From NCBI GenBank assembly GCA_938020445.1, contig CALIIC010000151.1:1-34636 (forward strand): a stretch of 34,636 nt of DNA, written 5' to 3'. The notes beneath the pieces were generated by a model. The model saw only the letters and a list, made by a program, of their open reading frames with translations. It made no database searches and was not told the DNA's origin. Both the position numbers and the translations under genes were made by a program. Positions 7,669-16,442 of this stretch are shown in pieces; the first letter of the stretch is position 1; the number at the start of each line of letters is the position of its first letter. Source of the DNA: an uncultured Flavobacteriaceae bacterium (lineage in GTDB: Bacteria; Bacteroidota; Bacteroidia; Flavobacteriales; Flavobacteriaceae).

Positions 7669-9339
7669 ATGAAAAAAGTGTTGCTTCTTCTTGCTTTGTC
7701 ATTTAGTATTAGTTGCGGATCTGACGATATGGGTTCAATAAATGATGGGCCACCACTTGGGGAATTTCCAGAAACCGGAGTTTCCGGATATAATACGGAT
7801 GATCTGCCATCCAAAGAAACACCTCTTCCAAACCTACTGAACGATTCGGGTTTTGAGAATAATGAATGGTTCCTTTGCGGGGATGCAGCCTTTGTAGAAA
7901 GTCCCTCGGCTCACAGCGGAAATCAAATGGCGACACTAGGGAACAATGCGATATGCGAACAGGCATCTGTGCCTTTTTTCTCCACACGAAACGCTATCTT
8001 AATCAAACCGTTGGAAGTAGAAGAACTACCCGCCTTATTAACCGTTTCCTTTTGGATCAAAGCAGACACCAGCCTCCCAGACGGTGCCTTAACAGTGTAT
8101 CTTACCAACGGACAAGACAGGTTTCTTGCAAGTTTGGCAGGAGGGGATCGTTTGGTCAGCTATTTCGATGCTCAAAAGATTGGCAGCGAATGGTTACAGA
8201 TTAAACTATACTATGAAAATGATGGAGATAGCATCTTTATCAGTAATTCACCTCCTTTTTCATTGGCGTTTGAATTGGAGGTCGAGAATGGGTATACGCA
8301 ACCGATTCGCTTTTATATAGATGATGTGAAAGTATCGGCCGCAGACGAAACTTTCACCCAACCCGAACCGTTACCGGAAGGACTCCTTAATTATGCAGGA
8401 GATAGTCGAATCTTATTTTTTGATAACGGCGATAATACCATCGCTTCCATGGAACCAAATGGGCAAAACGTAGTCGCTCATGATCTCATTTCTAGGGAAT
8501 TCTTAAATAGCATTCCACAATGGTATGATAAGAACAACGCTACGGCAAGCCAAAAAATGTTCTATCCTGAAAATCCAGGGGACTTAGAAATTGTCCCCGC
8601 CTCGGGCACTGATTTGGTATTATACGATGTGCTGGGCAATACCTCCGAAACCATCTACCAAACAATTGGTGACCCTGGACGCTTCTCATTTAACGGCAGT
8701 GAAGATAATAAAGAAGCTATTGATATTGAGGTACGCAGAACCAACTGGGACTTGGCAAGGAATAGAGGTGCACTTTCTATTTGTGGCCGGGCCCGCACCC
8801 CTTCATTTGTTTCAGATGATCTTTGTACCATAACCATTTTAGATACCAATGATTTTAGCATTCTCAATGAAGAATTACGCGGGTTTAATGCGGTTTGGTC
8901 CTCGCAAGGGCAACTTGCTTACTACAATGACAATGGTATTTACACGGCAACCATTAGTGGAACCACTGCTACGAGCAGCCTAGTATACCAAGGAACCGGA
9001 AGCAACAGCATCAAACAAGAAGTAGATTGGAGCCCGGATGGAAACTCTTTGGTTTTCGCCGAAACTATTGGTGGGGTCACTTTGGTAGATGGGAGTCTTC
9101 AAAACATGTTTACCATTTCTATAATAGACATTCAAAACAATACGGCAACCCCCTTACTGAATGTTGACCAAGGAAGACTGGGTACGAACCTGTCCTGGTC
9201 GCCAGACGGCAACTACATTCTGTATACCGTGTATTCAAGCAATACACAATCAAAACTTTGGTGGCTAGAGGTTGCAACCGGAAAAACGGGCCCTTTGACG
9301 ACTTCTTTAAATGCGGCATCTGGCTACTGGCGTAAATAG
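7669..9339 (+). CDS. PD40/TolB-like beta-propeller lipoprotein
   Basis: A protein of 556 residues. The ATG at 7669 begins the signal MKKVLLLLALSFSISC, with lipobox SISC and the lipidated Cys at 16; a TTG six bases upstream is ignored. After a spacer, residues ~45-225 form a jelly-roll-like domain (NDSGFENNEWFLCGDA, FWIKAD, RFYIDDVKVSA) of the carbohydrate-binding/CBM type common in surface lipoproteins. The C-terminal half (~240-556) has propeller blades with the PD40 signatures VDWSPDGNSLVFAE and LSWSPDGNYILYTVY, plus one WLEVATGKTGPL strand. It is probably a surface or periplasmic binding protein without a visible active site. The gene follows a two-component pair and shares its upstream element, so that pair probably controls it. 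Confidence 0.82.
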   Translation: MKKVLLLLALSFSISCGSDDMGSINDGPPLGEFPETGVSGYNTDDLPSKETPLPNLLNDSGFENNEWFLCGDAAFVESPSAHSGNQMATLGNNAICEQASVPFFSTRNAILIKPLEVEELPALLTVSFWIKADTSLPDGALTVYLTNGQDRFLASLAGGDRLVSYFDAQKIGSEWLQIKLYYENDGDSIFISNSPPFSLAFELEVENGYTQPIRFYIDDVKVSAADETFTQPEPLPEGLLNYAGDSRILFFDNGDNTIASMEPNGQNVVAHDLISREFLNSIPQWYDKNNATASQKMFYPENPGDLEIVPASGTDLVLYDVLGNTSETIYQTIGDPGRFSFNGSEDNKEAIDIEVRRTNWDLARNRGALSICGRARTPSFVSDDLCTITILDTNDFSILNEELRGFNAVWSSQGQLAYYNDNGIYTATISGTTATSSLVYQGTGSNSIKQEVDWSPDGNSLVFAETIGGVTLVDGSLQNMFTISIIDIQNNTATPLLNVDQGRLGTNLSWSPDGNYILYTVYSSNTQSKLWWLEVATGKTGPLTTSLNAASGYWRK

Positions 9340-9395
9340 GCCGTATCCCAAAAATTGGTCATCGGACCTAATATCCAGCACAAATCAAGCAACCT

Positions 9396-9527
9396 TCAAT
9401 TAGCAGCTTCCAAAAAGTCTTGGCCTTCAAGTTTTAGATAATTGTTTTTGGTACCTTGGGTATGCAAGTGGGAGATGCCCACAACACCACTTTCGATCTT
9501 ATCTTGAAAACGGTCATCCGGCTTAAA
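9396..9527 (-). pseudogene. probable gene remnant, unidentified
   Basis: On the minus strand a 43-codon open stretch runs from just after a TAG (9528-9530) to a TGA (9396-9398). It reads as ordinary flavobacterial protein (PDDRFQDKIESGVVGISH, then HTQGTKNNYLKLEG) with normal codon use. There is no ATG; only a weak internal GTG is available. It looks like the C-terminal piece of a decayed gene, left between the lipoprotein gene and the NO-sensor promoter. I do not recognise the family. Confidence 0.35.
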
Positions 9528-9532
9528 CTACC

Positions 9533-9568
9533 GCTCACCGACAGTAAATTTCCATTCGTCTACACTTC
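9533..9568 (+). promoter_or_regulatory. LytTR-type direct repeat, site 1 (NO-sensor operon)
   Basis: Two half sites 21 bp apart: ACAGTAA at 9541 and ACACTTC at 9562. They are preceded by the octamers GCTCACCG and ATTCGTCT. A degenerate -7 box (GAACATTG, 9593-9600) starts 31 bp after the second core, as at the other four sites. The next gene starts 24 bases after the -7 box. LytTR domains are known to bind such two-turn direct repeats; the last gene of this operon encodes one. Confidence 0.65.
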
Positions 9569-9592
9569 TCTTTTAAATTGCGCATTATTTAA

Positions 9593-9600
9593 GAACATTG
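9593..9600 (+). promoter_or_regulatory. -7 promoter box of the NO-sensor operon
   Basis: GAACATTG is a weak match to TAnnTTTG. It is supported mainly by its position, 31 bp after the second LytTR-like core at 9562, the same offset as at 16443, 23696, 33046 and 34390. No TTG -33 box is evident, as expected for an activator-dependent promoter. Confidence 0.4.
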
Positions 9601-9623
9601 TACTCATTTAAAACCCAAATACA

Positions 9624-10025
9624 ATGAATATTCTCCTGATCGAAGATGATATGATAGAAACAATGAAGCTACAACGCACCGTTTCTAAATTGCAATTAAA
9701 ACATACCATTGTGGAAGCTAAAAATGGGGAGGAAGCCCTGAATACTTTGAAAACGACTATACCGTTGCCAGATATTATTCTTTTAGACCTTAACATGCCC
9801 CTCATGAACGGTATCGAGTTTTTAAAAATCTTGAAGGCCGATGACAAGCTCAAGTATCTTCCCACCATCATTCTCACAACTTCCGAAAACAGGTCAGATT
9901 TATTAGAATGTTATAAGGTCGGCATCGCCGGATACATTATTAAACCACTCAAATACGAGGACTACGAATCCAAACTTCATACCGTTCTCAACTACTGGAA
10001 CATCAACGAATTGGTCAAAGCCTAA
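9624..10025 (+). CDS. stand-alone receiver-domain response regulator
   Basis: A protein of 133 residues that is almost entirely a CheY-like receiver. It has the acidic cluster E7-D8-D9, phospho-acceptor D55 (IILLDLNMPLMNG), T85/T86 and K107 (YIIKPLKYEDY). The insertion before D55 and the C-terminus resemble Rcp1-type receivers that serve phytochrome or PAS kinases. With no output domain, it is best suited to carry phosphate between kinase and Hpt, as Spo0F does. It is the first gene of the NO-sensor operon, directly after LytTR-like site 1, and its ATG follows the leader motif AACCCAAAT. The 76 bp to the H-NOX gene contain no terminator. Confidence 0.9.
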   Translation: MNILLIEDDMIETMKLQRTVSKLQLKHTIVEAKNGEEALNTLKTTIPLPDIILLDLNMPLMNGIEFLKILKADDKLKYLPTIILTTSENRSDLLECYKVGIAGYIIKPLKYEDYESKLHTVLNYWNINELVKA

Positions 10026-10101
10026 CAAAAAAGAGGCTTTCACAACAAAAATTATACGTTTCGTATTACTTTTCCTACTTTCAACACCAAATAACAAAAG
10101 T

Positions 10102-10644
10102 ATGAAGGGCATTGTCTTTACAGAATTTATGGAGATGGTCGAAGCTTCTTTCGGCTTAGAGACCGTTGACACCATTATTGAAAACTCGGAACTTCCCTCA
10201 GAGGGAATTTACACCTCCGTAGGTACTTATGATTTTAACGAAATGGTAAGCCTTATTACCAGCCTTAGCGAGGAAACGAAGCTTCCGATGGGAGACTTGA
10301 TCTATACCTTTGGCCTCTATCTTTTTAACAGTTTAGGAAAAGCGCATCCCGAGGTTATTCAAAGTTACAACTCGCCTTTGGCGCTGCTCTATTCCATTGA
10401 AGATCATATACATGTGCATGTTCGAAAGTTGTATCCAGATGCAGAACTCCCCACCTTTAAAATATTGGAAAAAACAGACACCTCAATCTCCATGATCTAC
10501 TCCTCCTCTAGAGGACTGTACCGTTTGGCACATGGCCTTATGGAAAAAGCCTTTGAACATTTCAACGGCAGTGCAGACATTACCTATGAACTATTGAACG
10601 AAAATGGGACCGAGGTAAAATTTGACATAGTTCAAAATGGATAG
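10102..10644 (+). CDS. hnoX: H-NOX heme nitric-oxide sensor
   Basis: A cytoplasmic heme sensor of 180 residues, the usual H-NOX length. The proximal heme ligand is most likely His104 within HIHVHVRKLYPDAELP. The heme-propionate motif YxSxR is intact (Y133, S135, R137 in MIYSSSRGLYRL). The N-terminal helical subdomain begins MKGIVFTEFMEMVE. Counting the same offset from R137, the position that is a distal Tyr in O2-binding H-NOX proteins is Leu142. This suggests an NO-selective sensor, although that alignment is by eye. The gene overlaps the next kinase gene by eight bases, the arrangement of H-NOX/HnoK pairs, where NO binding modulates kinase autophosphorylation. Confidence 0.93.
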   Translation: MKGIVFTEFMEMVEASFGLETVDTIIENSELPSEGIYTSVGTYDFNEMVSLITSLSEETKLPMGDLIYTFGLYLFNSLGKAHPEVIQSYNSPLALLYSIEDHIHVHVRKLYPDAELPTFKILEKTDTSISMIYSSSRGLYRLAHGLMEKAFEHFNGSADITYELLNENGTEVKFDIVQNG

Positions 10645-12997
10645 CAAAGAGGTCATACTTCTTAAAAAAGCCTTAGAGCGGCAAAAAAAGGCCCGCATAC
10701 AGGCCGAAAAAATCCTGGAAGAAAAATCCAAGGAACTCTATGATGTTACCCATCATCTAAAAGAAACCAACAGTAAACTAGAGAACCTTCTCAATGAAAA
10801 GACCTCTGAACTTGATGGCGTTTTCATCAACATCATAGACCCCTATGTGGTAATGGATCTGCAGTTCAATGTGATCAATATGAACGGGTCGGCCAAAGAA
10901 TTTTTAGGGTACGACCATACGAAAGAGCATTTAAACCTATCGCAGCTGGTGCATCCCGATTACATCGAATATACCTTCGAATCTTTTCAGTCATTGTTAG
11001 AAGTTGGCACGCTAAAAAACTATCGGGCCAAAATATTCACGAAAGACCGATCAGAGAAATGGGTACAAATCAATAGTAGTATAATTTACGATGCAGAACG
11101 AAAACCCATTGCGGCCCAAGGCATTATTCGAGACATCACCCAAGAATCCGAAATAAAAGAATTGCTTTCCGAACAGAAAAAGCAACTCGATATTATTGTT
11201 GAAAACTCTCCCCTCGGCATTGTACTTACGATCAATGGAAAAATTATCAAGGTAAACAAAGCTTTTGAGACATTGTTAGGGTATTCCCAGCAAGAACTGA
11301 AACAACTACACGTAAAAGACATTTCTACACCCGAGGACAAAGAAGGAAGTATCAACCTGCTCGAGCAAATGAACCGTAGAGAAATCGAAAACTTTGCGAT
11401 CATTAAAACCTATACCCGAAAAGACGGTTCTAAGTTACTGGCCAAAACACAGGTAAGTGCTGTGAGAAACGGAGAAGGAAAAAAAGACTATCAGGTAGCT
11501 ATCGTTGATGATATTAGCAAAGAGCGCGAAGCCGAAGAGCAATTGATTTCCTCTCAAAACCGATTGTCAACCCTGATTTTAAATCTACAGACAGGTGTTC
11601 TTTTAGAGGATCAGCACCGCAAGATTTCCCTGACCAACAAAATGTTCTGCGAGCTATTTCAAATTGAGGCCAGCCCAGAAGAACTGAAAGGTGCTGATTG
11701 CACCGATGCGGCGGAACAGAACAAGGTTTTCTTTAAAGACCCAGAAGCTTTTGTAATGCGAATCGAAGAAGTCCTCAAAGCTAAGAAGGTTGTTTTATCA
11801 GATGAATTAGAAATGGTCGATGGCCGTATCTTGGAACGCGACTACATCCCTATTTTTAACAATGGGGTCTACAAAGGCCATTTATGGACCTACCAAGATG
11901 TAACCTTGCGCAAAAACTATAAACAGAACTTAGAAATACAAAAAGAAAAATACAGTAGCATAATTGCCAACATGAATTTAGGGCTTGTGGAAGTTGACAC
12001 CAACGATGTAATTCAAATGGTGAACCAAAGTTTTTGTAACATGAGCGGTTTTACCTTGGAAGAGTTGATGGGCAAAAAAGCATCGGATGTTGTAAAGGTC
12101 ACCGACCCACAATTGATACATGAAAAAAACCGGCAACGCCAGCAAGGAACCTCTGATTCATATGAGGTAGAAGTGTCTCAAAAGAATGGTAGTACTCGCC
12201 ATTGGCTTATTAGTGGAGCACCCCGTTACAATGATGCCGGCAAGGCCATTGGATCCATCGGTATTCACTTGGATATTACCGGCCAGAAACAATTGGAACT
12301 TCAAAAAGAGAAGCTACTGTTGGAATTGGAAGCCAGCAACCAAGGCCTTCAGGAGTATGCGCACATTGTATCGCATGATTTAAAATCACCCTTACGTTCT
12401 ATTAATGCCCTTTCTTCCTGGTTGATGGAAGATTATAAAGATGTACTTGATGAAAATGGGGTTTTTAATCTTCGCCAAATGCAGGAAAAAGTGGAGAGTA
12501 TGGACCGGCTGATTACTGGAATATTGCAGTACTCGAGCGTTACAAACGACAACCAAGAATGTACTTCGGTAGACCTTAATCAGGTAATTACCGATATTAA
12601 GGAAATTATTTTTATTCCCGATCATGTACAGATAAAGATAACCGCTACGTTGCCTACCCTGTTAGCGGATCGCACGAAAATTCATCAACTCTTCCAAAAC
12701 ATCCTGAGCAACGCCGTCGTGCATATTGAACGAGAAGAAGGTTTGGTGCAAATCGGGGTGGCCGATATGGGAAGTCATTGGCAATTCAGTATTGCCGACA
12801 ATGGGGTGGGAATCCCAAAACAGTATCACGAACGAATTTTTAAAATTTTTCAATCAGCCGGAACGAAAGAACATTCCACTGGTATCGGCTTATCTATTGT
12901 AAAAAAAATAATTGATCTGTACCAAGGAAAAATATGGCTCGAGAGTACCGTTGGTGAAGGCACCACTTTTTATTTCACCCTAAAAAAAGAGCGATGA
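10637..12997 (+). CDS. multi-PAS histidine kinase partnered with H-NOX (HnoK-like)
   Basis: A cytoplasmic kinase of 786 residues with no membrane segment. The N-terminal coiled coil (6-58, with KKARIQAEKILEEKSKELYD) resembles that of kinases paired with H-NOX proteins. Four PAS-type modules follow at about 60-170, 182-297, 305-425 and 435-550, the first, second and fourth ending in PAC-like strands (GIIRDIT, AIVDDIS, GIHLDIT). HisKA has His580 in EYAHIVSHDLKSPLRSI. HATPase_c carries the N box (FQNILSNAV) and DNGVGI and GIGLSIV loops. No receiver is fused, so its phosphate must go to a separate receiver, most simply the first gene of this operon. It overlaps both neighbours by 4-8 bases. Its catalytic region is clearly paralogous to the kinase at 14127. 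Confidence 0.93.
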   Translation: MDSKEVILLKKALERQKKARIQAEKILEEKSKELYDVTHHLKETNSKLENLLNEKTSELDGVFINIIDPYVVMDLQFNVINMNGSAKEFLGYDHTKEHLNLSQLVHPDYIEYTFESFQSLLEVGTLKNYRAKIFTKDRSEKWVQINSSIIYDAERKPIAAQGIIRDITQESEIKELLSEQKKQLDIIVENSPLGIVLTINGKIIKVNKAFETLLGYSQQELKQLHVKDISTPEDKEGSINLLEQMNRREIENFAIIKTYTRKDGSKLLAKTQVSAVRNGEGKKDYQVAIVDDISKEREAEEQLISSQNRLSTLILNLQTGVLLEDQHRKISLTNKMFCELFQIEASPEELKGADCTDAAEQNKVFFKDPEAFVMRIEEVLKAKKVVLSDELEMVDGRILERDYIPIFNNGVYKGHLWTYQDVTLRKNYKQNLEIQKEKYSSIIANMNLGLVEVDTNDVIQMVNQSFCNMSGFTLEELMGKKASDVVKVTDPQLIHEKNRQRQQGTSDSYEVEVSQKNGSTRHWLISGAPRYNDAGKAIGSIGIHLDITGQKQLELQKEKLLLELEASNQGLQEYAHIVSHDLKSPLRSINALSSWLMEDYKDVLDENGVFNLRQMQEKVESMDRLITGILQYSSVTNDNQECTSVDLNQVITDIKEIIFIPDHVQIKITATLPTLLADRTKIHQLFQNILSNAVVHIEREEGLVQIGVADMGSHWQFSIADNGVGIPKQYHERIFKIFQSAGTKEHSTGIGLSIVKKIIDLYQGKIWLESTVGEGTTFYFTLKKER

Positions 12998-14127
12998 ACG
13001 TAGTACAGATGATTAAGGAGCATGGGCAAGATTGGAAGTTTCAGTCAAAAGAGAAATTACTTACAGCCCCACTAGTTTTAGTATTTGGGAATCGCCACCA
13101 ACTTGAATCAACTTCAATTTATGAAGAGGTAAAAACCCTTTTCCCGGGCGGACATATCGTTTTTGGATCGACCTCCGGAGAAATTTCCGGTGCCAATGTA
13201 TACGATGGGAGTATCGTTTTAATGGCTATTGATTTTGAAAAAAGCAAGTTTGAAATAGCACATGAAAATGTGCGTCACTACAAAAACAATTTTGAGAAGC
13301 TAGGACATGAGTTGGTAAAAAAATTACCGCAGGATAGACTCAAACACATTCTGGTCATTTCGGAGGGAAGCAGTGTTAACGGAAGTACTCTTATTAAGGG
13401 AATGCAATCAGCGACTCGCCCCGATGTTGGTATTTCAGGGGGACTCTGCGGCGACGATTCGCGTTTTGAAAAAACCTTGGCGTCTTACAACGAAGCCCCA
13501 CAAGAAGGAGAGGTCATCGCTATTGGTCTTTACGGTGATTCGCTGGAGATTACCTGTGCCAATTTTGGCGGGTGGACGGCCTTTGGCCCCAAACGTACCG
13601 TTACTAAATCTATCGGGAACGTATTATATGAACTCGATGGAAAACCAGCGCTAAACCTTTACAAAACCTACCTTGGGGAGAAGGCAAAAGAACTCCCACA
13701 GGCGGCATTACTATATCCCTTAAACGTACGCGAACCTGGAAGCGAAAAAGCAATTGTTAGAACGATTCTTAACATTGACGAGAATGAAAATACGATGATT
13801 TTAGCGGGAGATGTACCACTAGGCTCCTCGGTGGAGTTAATGATGTCTACCGTTGATGATATCGCAGAAGGTGCTTCCACTGCCGCTACCTACGGAATGC
13901 GAAATAGACGTTTTGAACCAGAACTTGCACTATTGGTTAGTTGTGTTGGTCGAAAACTGGTAATGGATCAACGTACCGAAGAGGAAGTAGAGGAAGTGAT
14001 CGATGTTATTGGAAAAGAGGCAAAGGTAATCGGTTTCTATTCCTATGGTGAAATTGCTCCTTTTTCGGGCGGTAGTGAATGCAAATTACACAATCAAACA
14101 ATGACATTAACTCTAGTAAGCGAATAA
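12994..14127 (+). CDS. nosP: FIST-domain sensor, NosP type
   Basis: A protein of 377 residues with FIST_N (about 25-200) and FIST_C (about 215-365). Characteristic motifs are IVFGSTSGEI (55-64), VGISGGLCGDD (145-155), GPKRTVTKSIGN (198-209), YELDGKPALNLY (212-223) and the terminal GFYSYGEIAPF and LHNQTMTLTLVSE. Some FIST proteins, named NosP, bind heme and sense NO while controlling a co-encoded kinase. Here the next gene is a NahK-like kinase, which favours a NosP identity. FIST domains can also bind other small ligands, and the heme ligand cannot be assigned from sequence alone. It overlaps the upstream kinase by four bases and the downstream one by one base (TAATG). Confidence 0.85.
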   Translation: MNVVQMIKEHGQDWKFQSKEKLLTAPLVLVFGNRHQLESTSIYEEVKTLFPGGHIVFGSTSGEISGANVYDGSIVLMAIDFEKSKFEIAHENVRHYKNNFEKLGHELVKKLPQDRLKHILVISEGSSVNGSTLIKGMQSATRPDVGISGGLCGDDSRFEKTLASYNEAPQEGEVIAIGLYGDSLEITCANFGGWTAFGPKRTVTKSIGNVLYELDGKPALNLYKTYLGEKAKELPQAALLYPLNVREPGSEKAIVRTILNIDENENTMILAGDVPLGSSVELMMSTVDDIAEGASTAATYGMRNRRFEPELALLVSCVGRKLVMDQRTEEEVEEVIDVIGKEAKVIGFYSYGEIAPFSGGSECKLHNQTMTLTLVSE

Positions 14128-15182
14128 TGCATAAGCTACTTTCAAGACAACTACGAAAGTTTTTGAACAAGGACCTGGCAGTCTACCCAGGTTTAGATCT
14201 GTTGCTTGAAAAAGTGGGGCAATCCTATGCCGATTACGATATGAAACTAGAAATGCTACAGCGCTCCGCACTTATGAGTTCTGAAGAACTTTCGGAAGCA
14301 AACGAAAACCTCCGGGAGACGGCCGAGGCACAAAAAAAACTAATCGAATCACTTGAACGTTCTATCGCATCATTAAGTTCTGAAGATGAAGCAGAAGGTA
14401 CTAAGACACAAAAAACTGGAGCACAAAACTTACTGAAACTGGCCACTGAACTCGAATCACAAACCCAAGAAACCAACCGGATCGCCCTTGAAAAAGACGA
14501 ATTACTGAAGAATTTGGCAGAGCAGAACGAAGCCCTGAACAACTATGCCCATATGGTATCACATGATCTAAAGTCGCCTATCCGCAACATTAGTTACTTA
14601 GTGGATTGTATTAAGGAAGACGAAGCTGAAAAATGGGCCGATATTTCTATTGGCAATCATGCTTTGATTGCCGAAAATCTCGAAAAGATGGATGCCTTAA
14701 TCGATGGTATTCTATTGCATGCTACTGTTTCCTCAAACAAAGAAGATAAAGTACTGATCAATAGTGAAGATCAAATCAAAGAAATCATTAAGTCGATTTT
14801 TGTTCCCGAAACGGTTCAAATTATACTAAAAAAACCGCTGCCTTCGTTAGCAATCGAGAAGTACAAGTTTGAACTCTTGATCAAAAATTTATTGCTAAAT
14901 GCCATTTCAGCGACTGAAAATAAAGAAAAAGGCATGATTACGATAAGCTGTACGGCATCATCAAAATGGTGGGAGTTTTGTATTAAAGACAATGGAAAAG
15001 GAATTGAAGAAAGGCATCAAAAGCAAATTTTTCAGATGTTCAAAAAGTTAGAAAACAACTTTAGCGCCACTGGTATTGGGTTGGCATTAGTTAAAAAAAT
15101 AGTGAATTCATTCGGCGGCGAAATTCGGTTGGAGTCGGCCGTTGCAAAAGGTGCAGCCTTTTATTTTACCCTAAAGAAATAA
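14127..15182 (+). CDS. NosP-associated histidine kinase (NahK-like, without PAS)
   Basis: A protein of 351 residues. The ATG at 14127 overlaps the FIST stop by one base and is preferred to an in-frame ATG at 14079 inside that gene. The N-terminus (LLSRQLRKFLNKD, then DYDMKLEMLQRSALMSSEEL) is the segment typical of kinases encoded next to FIST/NosP proteins. A long coiled coil (50-135) replaces the PAS domain of NahK. HisKA has His146 (NYAHMVSHDLKSPIRNI). HATPase_c has the N box (LIKNLLLNAI), DNGKGI and GIGLALV. It is soluble and has no receiver. Its catalytic core resembles that of the H-NOX kinase to the last residues (FYFTLKK), suggesting both feed the same receiver. Confidence 0.92.
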   Translation: MHKLLSRQLRKFLNKDLAVYPGLDLLLEKVGQSYADYDMKLEMLQRSALMSSEELSEANENLRETAEAQKKLIESLERSIASLSSEDEAEGTKTQKTGAQNLLKLATELESQTQETNRIALEKDELLKNLAEQNEALNNYAHMVSHDLKSPIRNISYLVDCIKEDEAEKWADISIGNHALIAENLEKMDALIDGILLHATVSSNKEDKVLINSEDQIKEIIKSIFVPETVQIILKKPLPSLAIEKYKFELLIKNLLLNAISATENKEKGMITISCTASSKWWEFCIKDNGKGIEERHQKQIFQMFKKLENNFSATGIGLALVKKIVNSFGGEIRLESAVAKGAAFYFTLKK

Positions 15183-15183
15183 T

Positions 15184-15504
15184 ATGGAAGAAAAACCAAA
15201 CTTAACCTACGTAAAAAACTTGGCAGGAGATGATCTTGCTTTTGAAAAAAAGTTTATTGGAATCATTAAAGACGAATTCCCTGTTGAGATGGCTACCTAT
15301 CTAGACCATATCAAATACGATGAACCAAGGGCAGCAGCCGAGATTGTACATAAATTAAAGCACAAATTCAATATTCTTAGCATGGAACAAGCCTATGGTT
15401 TTGCCGTTACCTATGAAGAACAGCTACAATTGGGCGATATGAAAATGGACCTTGATTTTCGAAAGTTACTAGACCAAATAACCAGATACCTTAAAACGAT
15501 CTAA
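15184..15504 (+). CDS. Hpt phosphotransfer protein
   Basis: A helical protein of 106 residues. The phospho-accepting site is His56 in AAEIVHKLKHKFNILSM, which matches the Hpt pattern (A-H-x-L-K, then a hydrophobic turn). Hpt proteins are phosphate shuttles between receivers. Since neither kinase here carries a receiver, this protein most likely takes phosphate from the stand-alone receiver (D55) and passes it to the LytTR regulator immediately downstream (D53). It starts one base after the kinase stop and ends two bases before the regulator ATG. Confidence 0.88.
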   Translation: MEEKPNLTYVKNLAGDDLAFEKKFIGIIKDEFPVEMATYLDHIKYDEPRAAAEIVHKLKHKFNILSMEQAYGFAVTYEEQLQLGDMKMDLDFRKLLDQITRYLKTI

Positions 15505-15506
15505 GT

Positions 15507-16211
15507 ATGAACTGTATTATCATAGACGATGAGGCAGCTGCCCGGGCGGTTGTTTCCCAATTGTGTACCAAAGTTCCCGACCTAGATGTCATCGAAGCGT
15601 TCGACAATGCCATCGATGCCATTAAGTTTCTAAACCAGCAGAGCATAGACGTAATCTTCCTTGATATTCATATGCCCGGTTTCTCAGGTTTTGATTTTGT
15701 ACAGACACTGAAAAACCCACCTAAAATCGTATTGATTACATCAGACATCAATTTTGCGATCGAAGCCTACGAGTACGAAGCCATTGTAGATTATTTGGTA
15801 AAACCCCTAAGCTTGGAACGTTTTGAAAAATCGATCAAGAAAATTAAAAACACCTCCATACGCCCCCTTGTAACTTCCAATGAGGAGACAACGGATGGCG
15901 GGGAGGATCTATATATAAATATAGACAGGCGTTTGATCAAACTGAAACTCAATACTATTCAGTTGATAGAGGCCAAGGGGGATTATATTGAAGTAAAAAC
16001 CGATACAGAAACCTACCGCGTACACAATACCTTAAAGAAAATTAAGGAAAAACTTCCCGAAAAGACCTTTTTGCAAATCCACCGGTCGTATATCATCAAC
16101 TTTACAAAAATAATTGACATTGAAGACAACAGCGTTCTGATCGAAAAGAATGTGGTACCCATTAGCCGATCCAACCGACCCGAGCTTATGAGACGGCTCA
16201 ACTTACTATAA
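15507..16211 (+). CDS. LytTR-family response regulator
   Basis: A protein of 234 residues. The receiver (1-118) has D7/D8, phospho-acceptor D53 (VIFLDIHMPGFSG), T78 and K99 (YLVKPLSL). The LytTR DNA-binding domain (~134-232) shows the hallmark strands LIEAKGDYIEVKT, FLQIHRSYIINF and VPISRSNRPEL. It is the output of the operon. The five 21-bp direct repeats in this window (9533, 16383, 23636, 32986, 34330) fit LytTR target architecture. One precedes its own operon, so positive autoregulation is likely. A terminator follows at 16233. Confidence 0.93.
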   Translation: MNCIIIDDEAAARAVVSQLCTKVPDLDVIEAFDNAIDAIKFLNQQSIDVIFLDIHMPGFSGFDFVQTLKNPPKIVLITSDINFAIEAYEYEAIVDYLVKPLSLERFEKSIKKIKNTSIRPLVTSNEETTDGGEDLYINIDRRLIKLKLNTIQLIEAKGDYIEVKTDTETYRVHNTLKKIKEKLPEKTFLQIHRSYIINFTKIIDIEDNSVLIEKNVVPISRSNRPELMRRLNLL

Positions 16212-16232
16212 AAAACTTTAGAATATACCACC

Positions 16233-16266
16233 AAAAGCCCTGACATGTATCGTCAGGGCTTTTTTG
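16233..16266 (+). terminator. rho-independent terminator of the NO-sensor operon
   Basis: A perfect 11-bp stem, AAAGCCCTGAC / GTCAGGGCTTT, with a seven-base loop, followed by a run of T. It begins 22 bases after the LytTR gene stop. Confidence 0.88.
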
Positions 16267-16382
16267 TTACTACCCTTAACAGCTTCGTACTGAGGGACAC
16301 CGTCACGCCGTATACCGCTCGAAGCGTAATCTCTTTTTAGAATCGACCCCTCTTGAATTCAATTGATCGCAATAACGGTTCC

Positions 16383-16418
16383 ATCTACCGACAGTACAGC
16401 GCAACCGGTCGAAGATCG
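16383..16418 (+). promoter_or_regulatory. LytTR-type direct repeat, site 2
   Basis: ACAGTAC at 16391 (preceded by ATCTACCG) and a weaker half AAGATCG at 16412 (preceded by ACCGGTCG), 21 bp apart. The inter-core sequence closely matches site 4 (GCAACCG shared). The -7 box GATATTTG at 16443-16450 begins 31 bp after the second core. The small secreted-protein ATG is 24 bases after it. Confidence 0.62.
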
Positions 16419-16442
16419 CCCGTTTTCGCCTCAACTTCTTCG

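Noticed and set aside
14079..14126. Start of the second NO-operon kinase at 14079
   Set aside because: It would overlap the FIST gene by 49 bases. The TAATG junction at 14127 gives the usual tight coupling and a typical N-terminus.
16370..16397. Alternative pairing of LytTR-like cores at 16370 and 16391
   Set aside because: It is also 21 bp, but pairing 16391 with 16412 aligns better with site 4 and puts the -7 box at the same offset as at the other sites.
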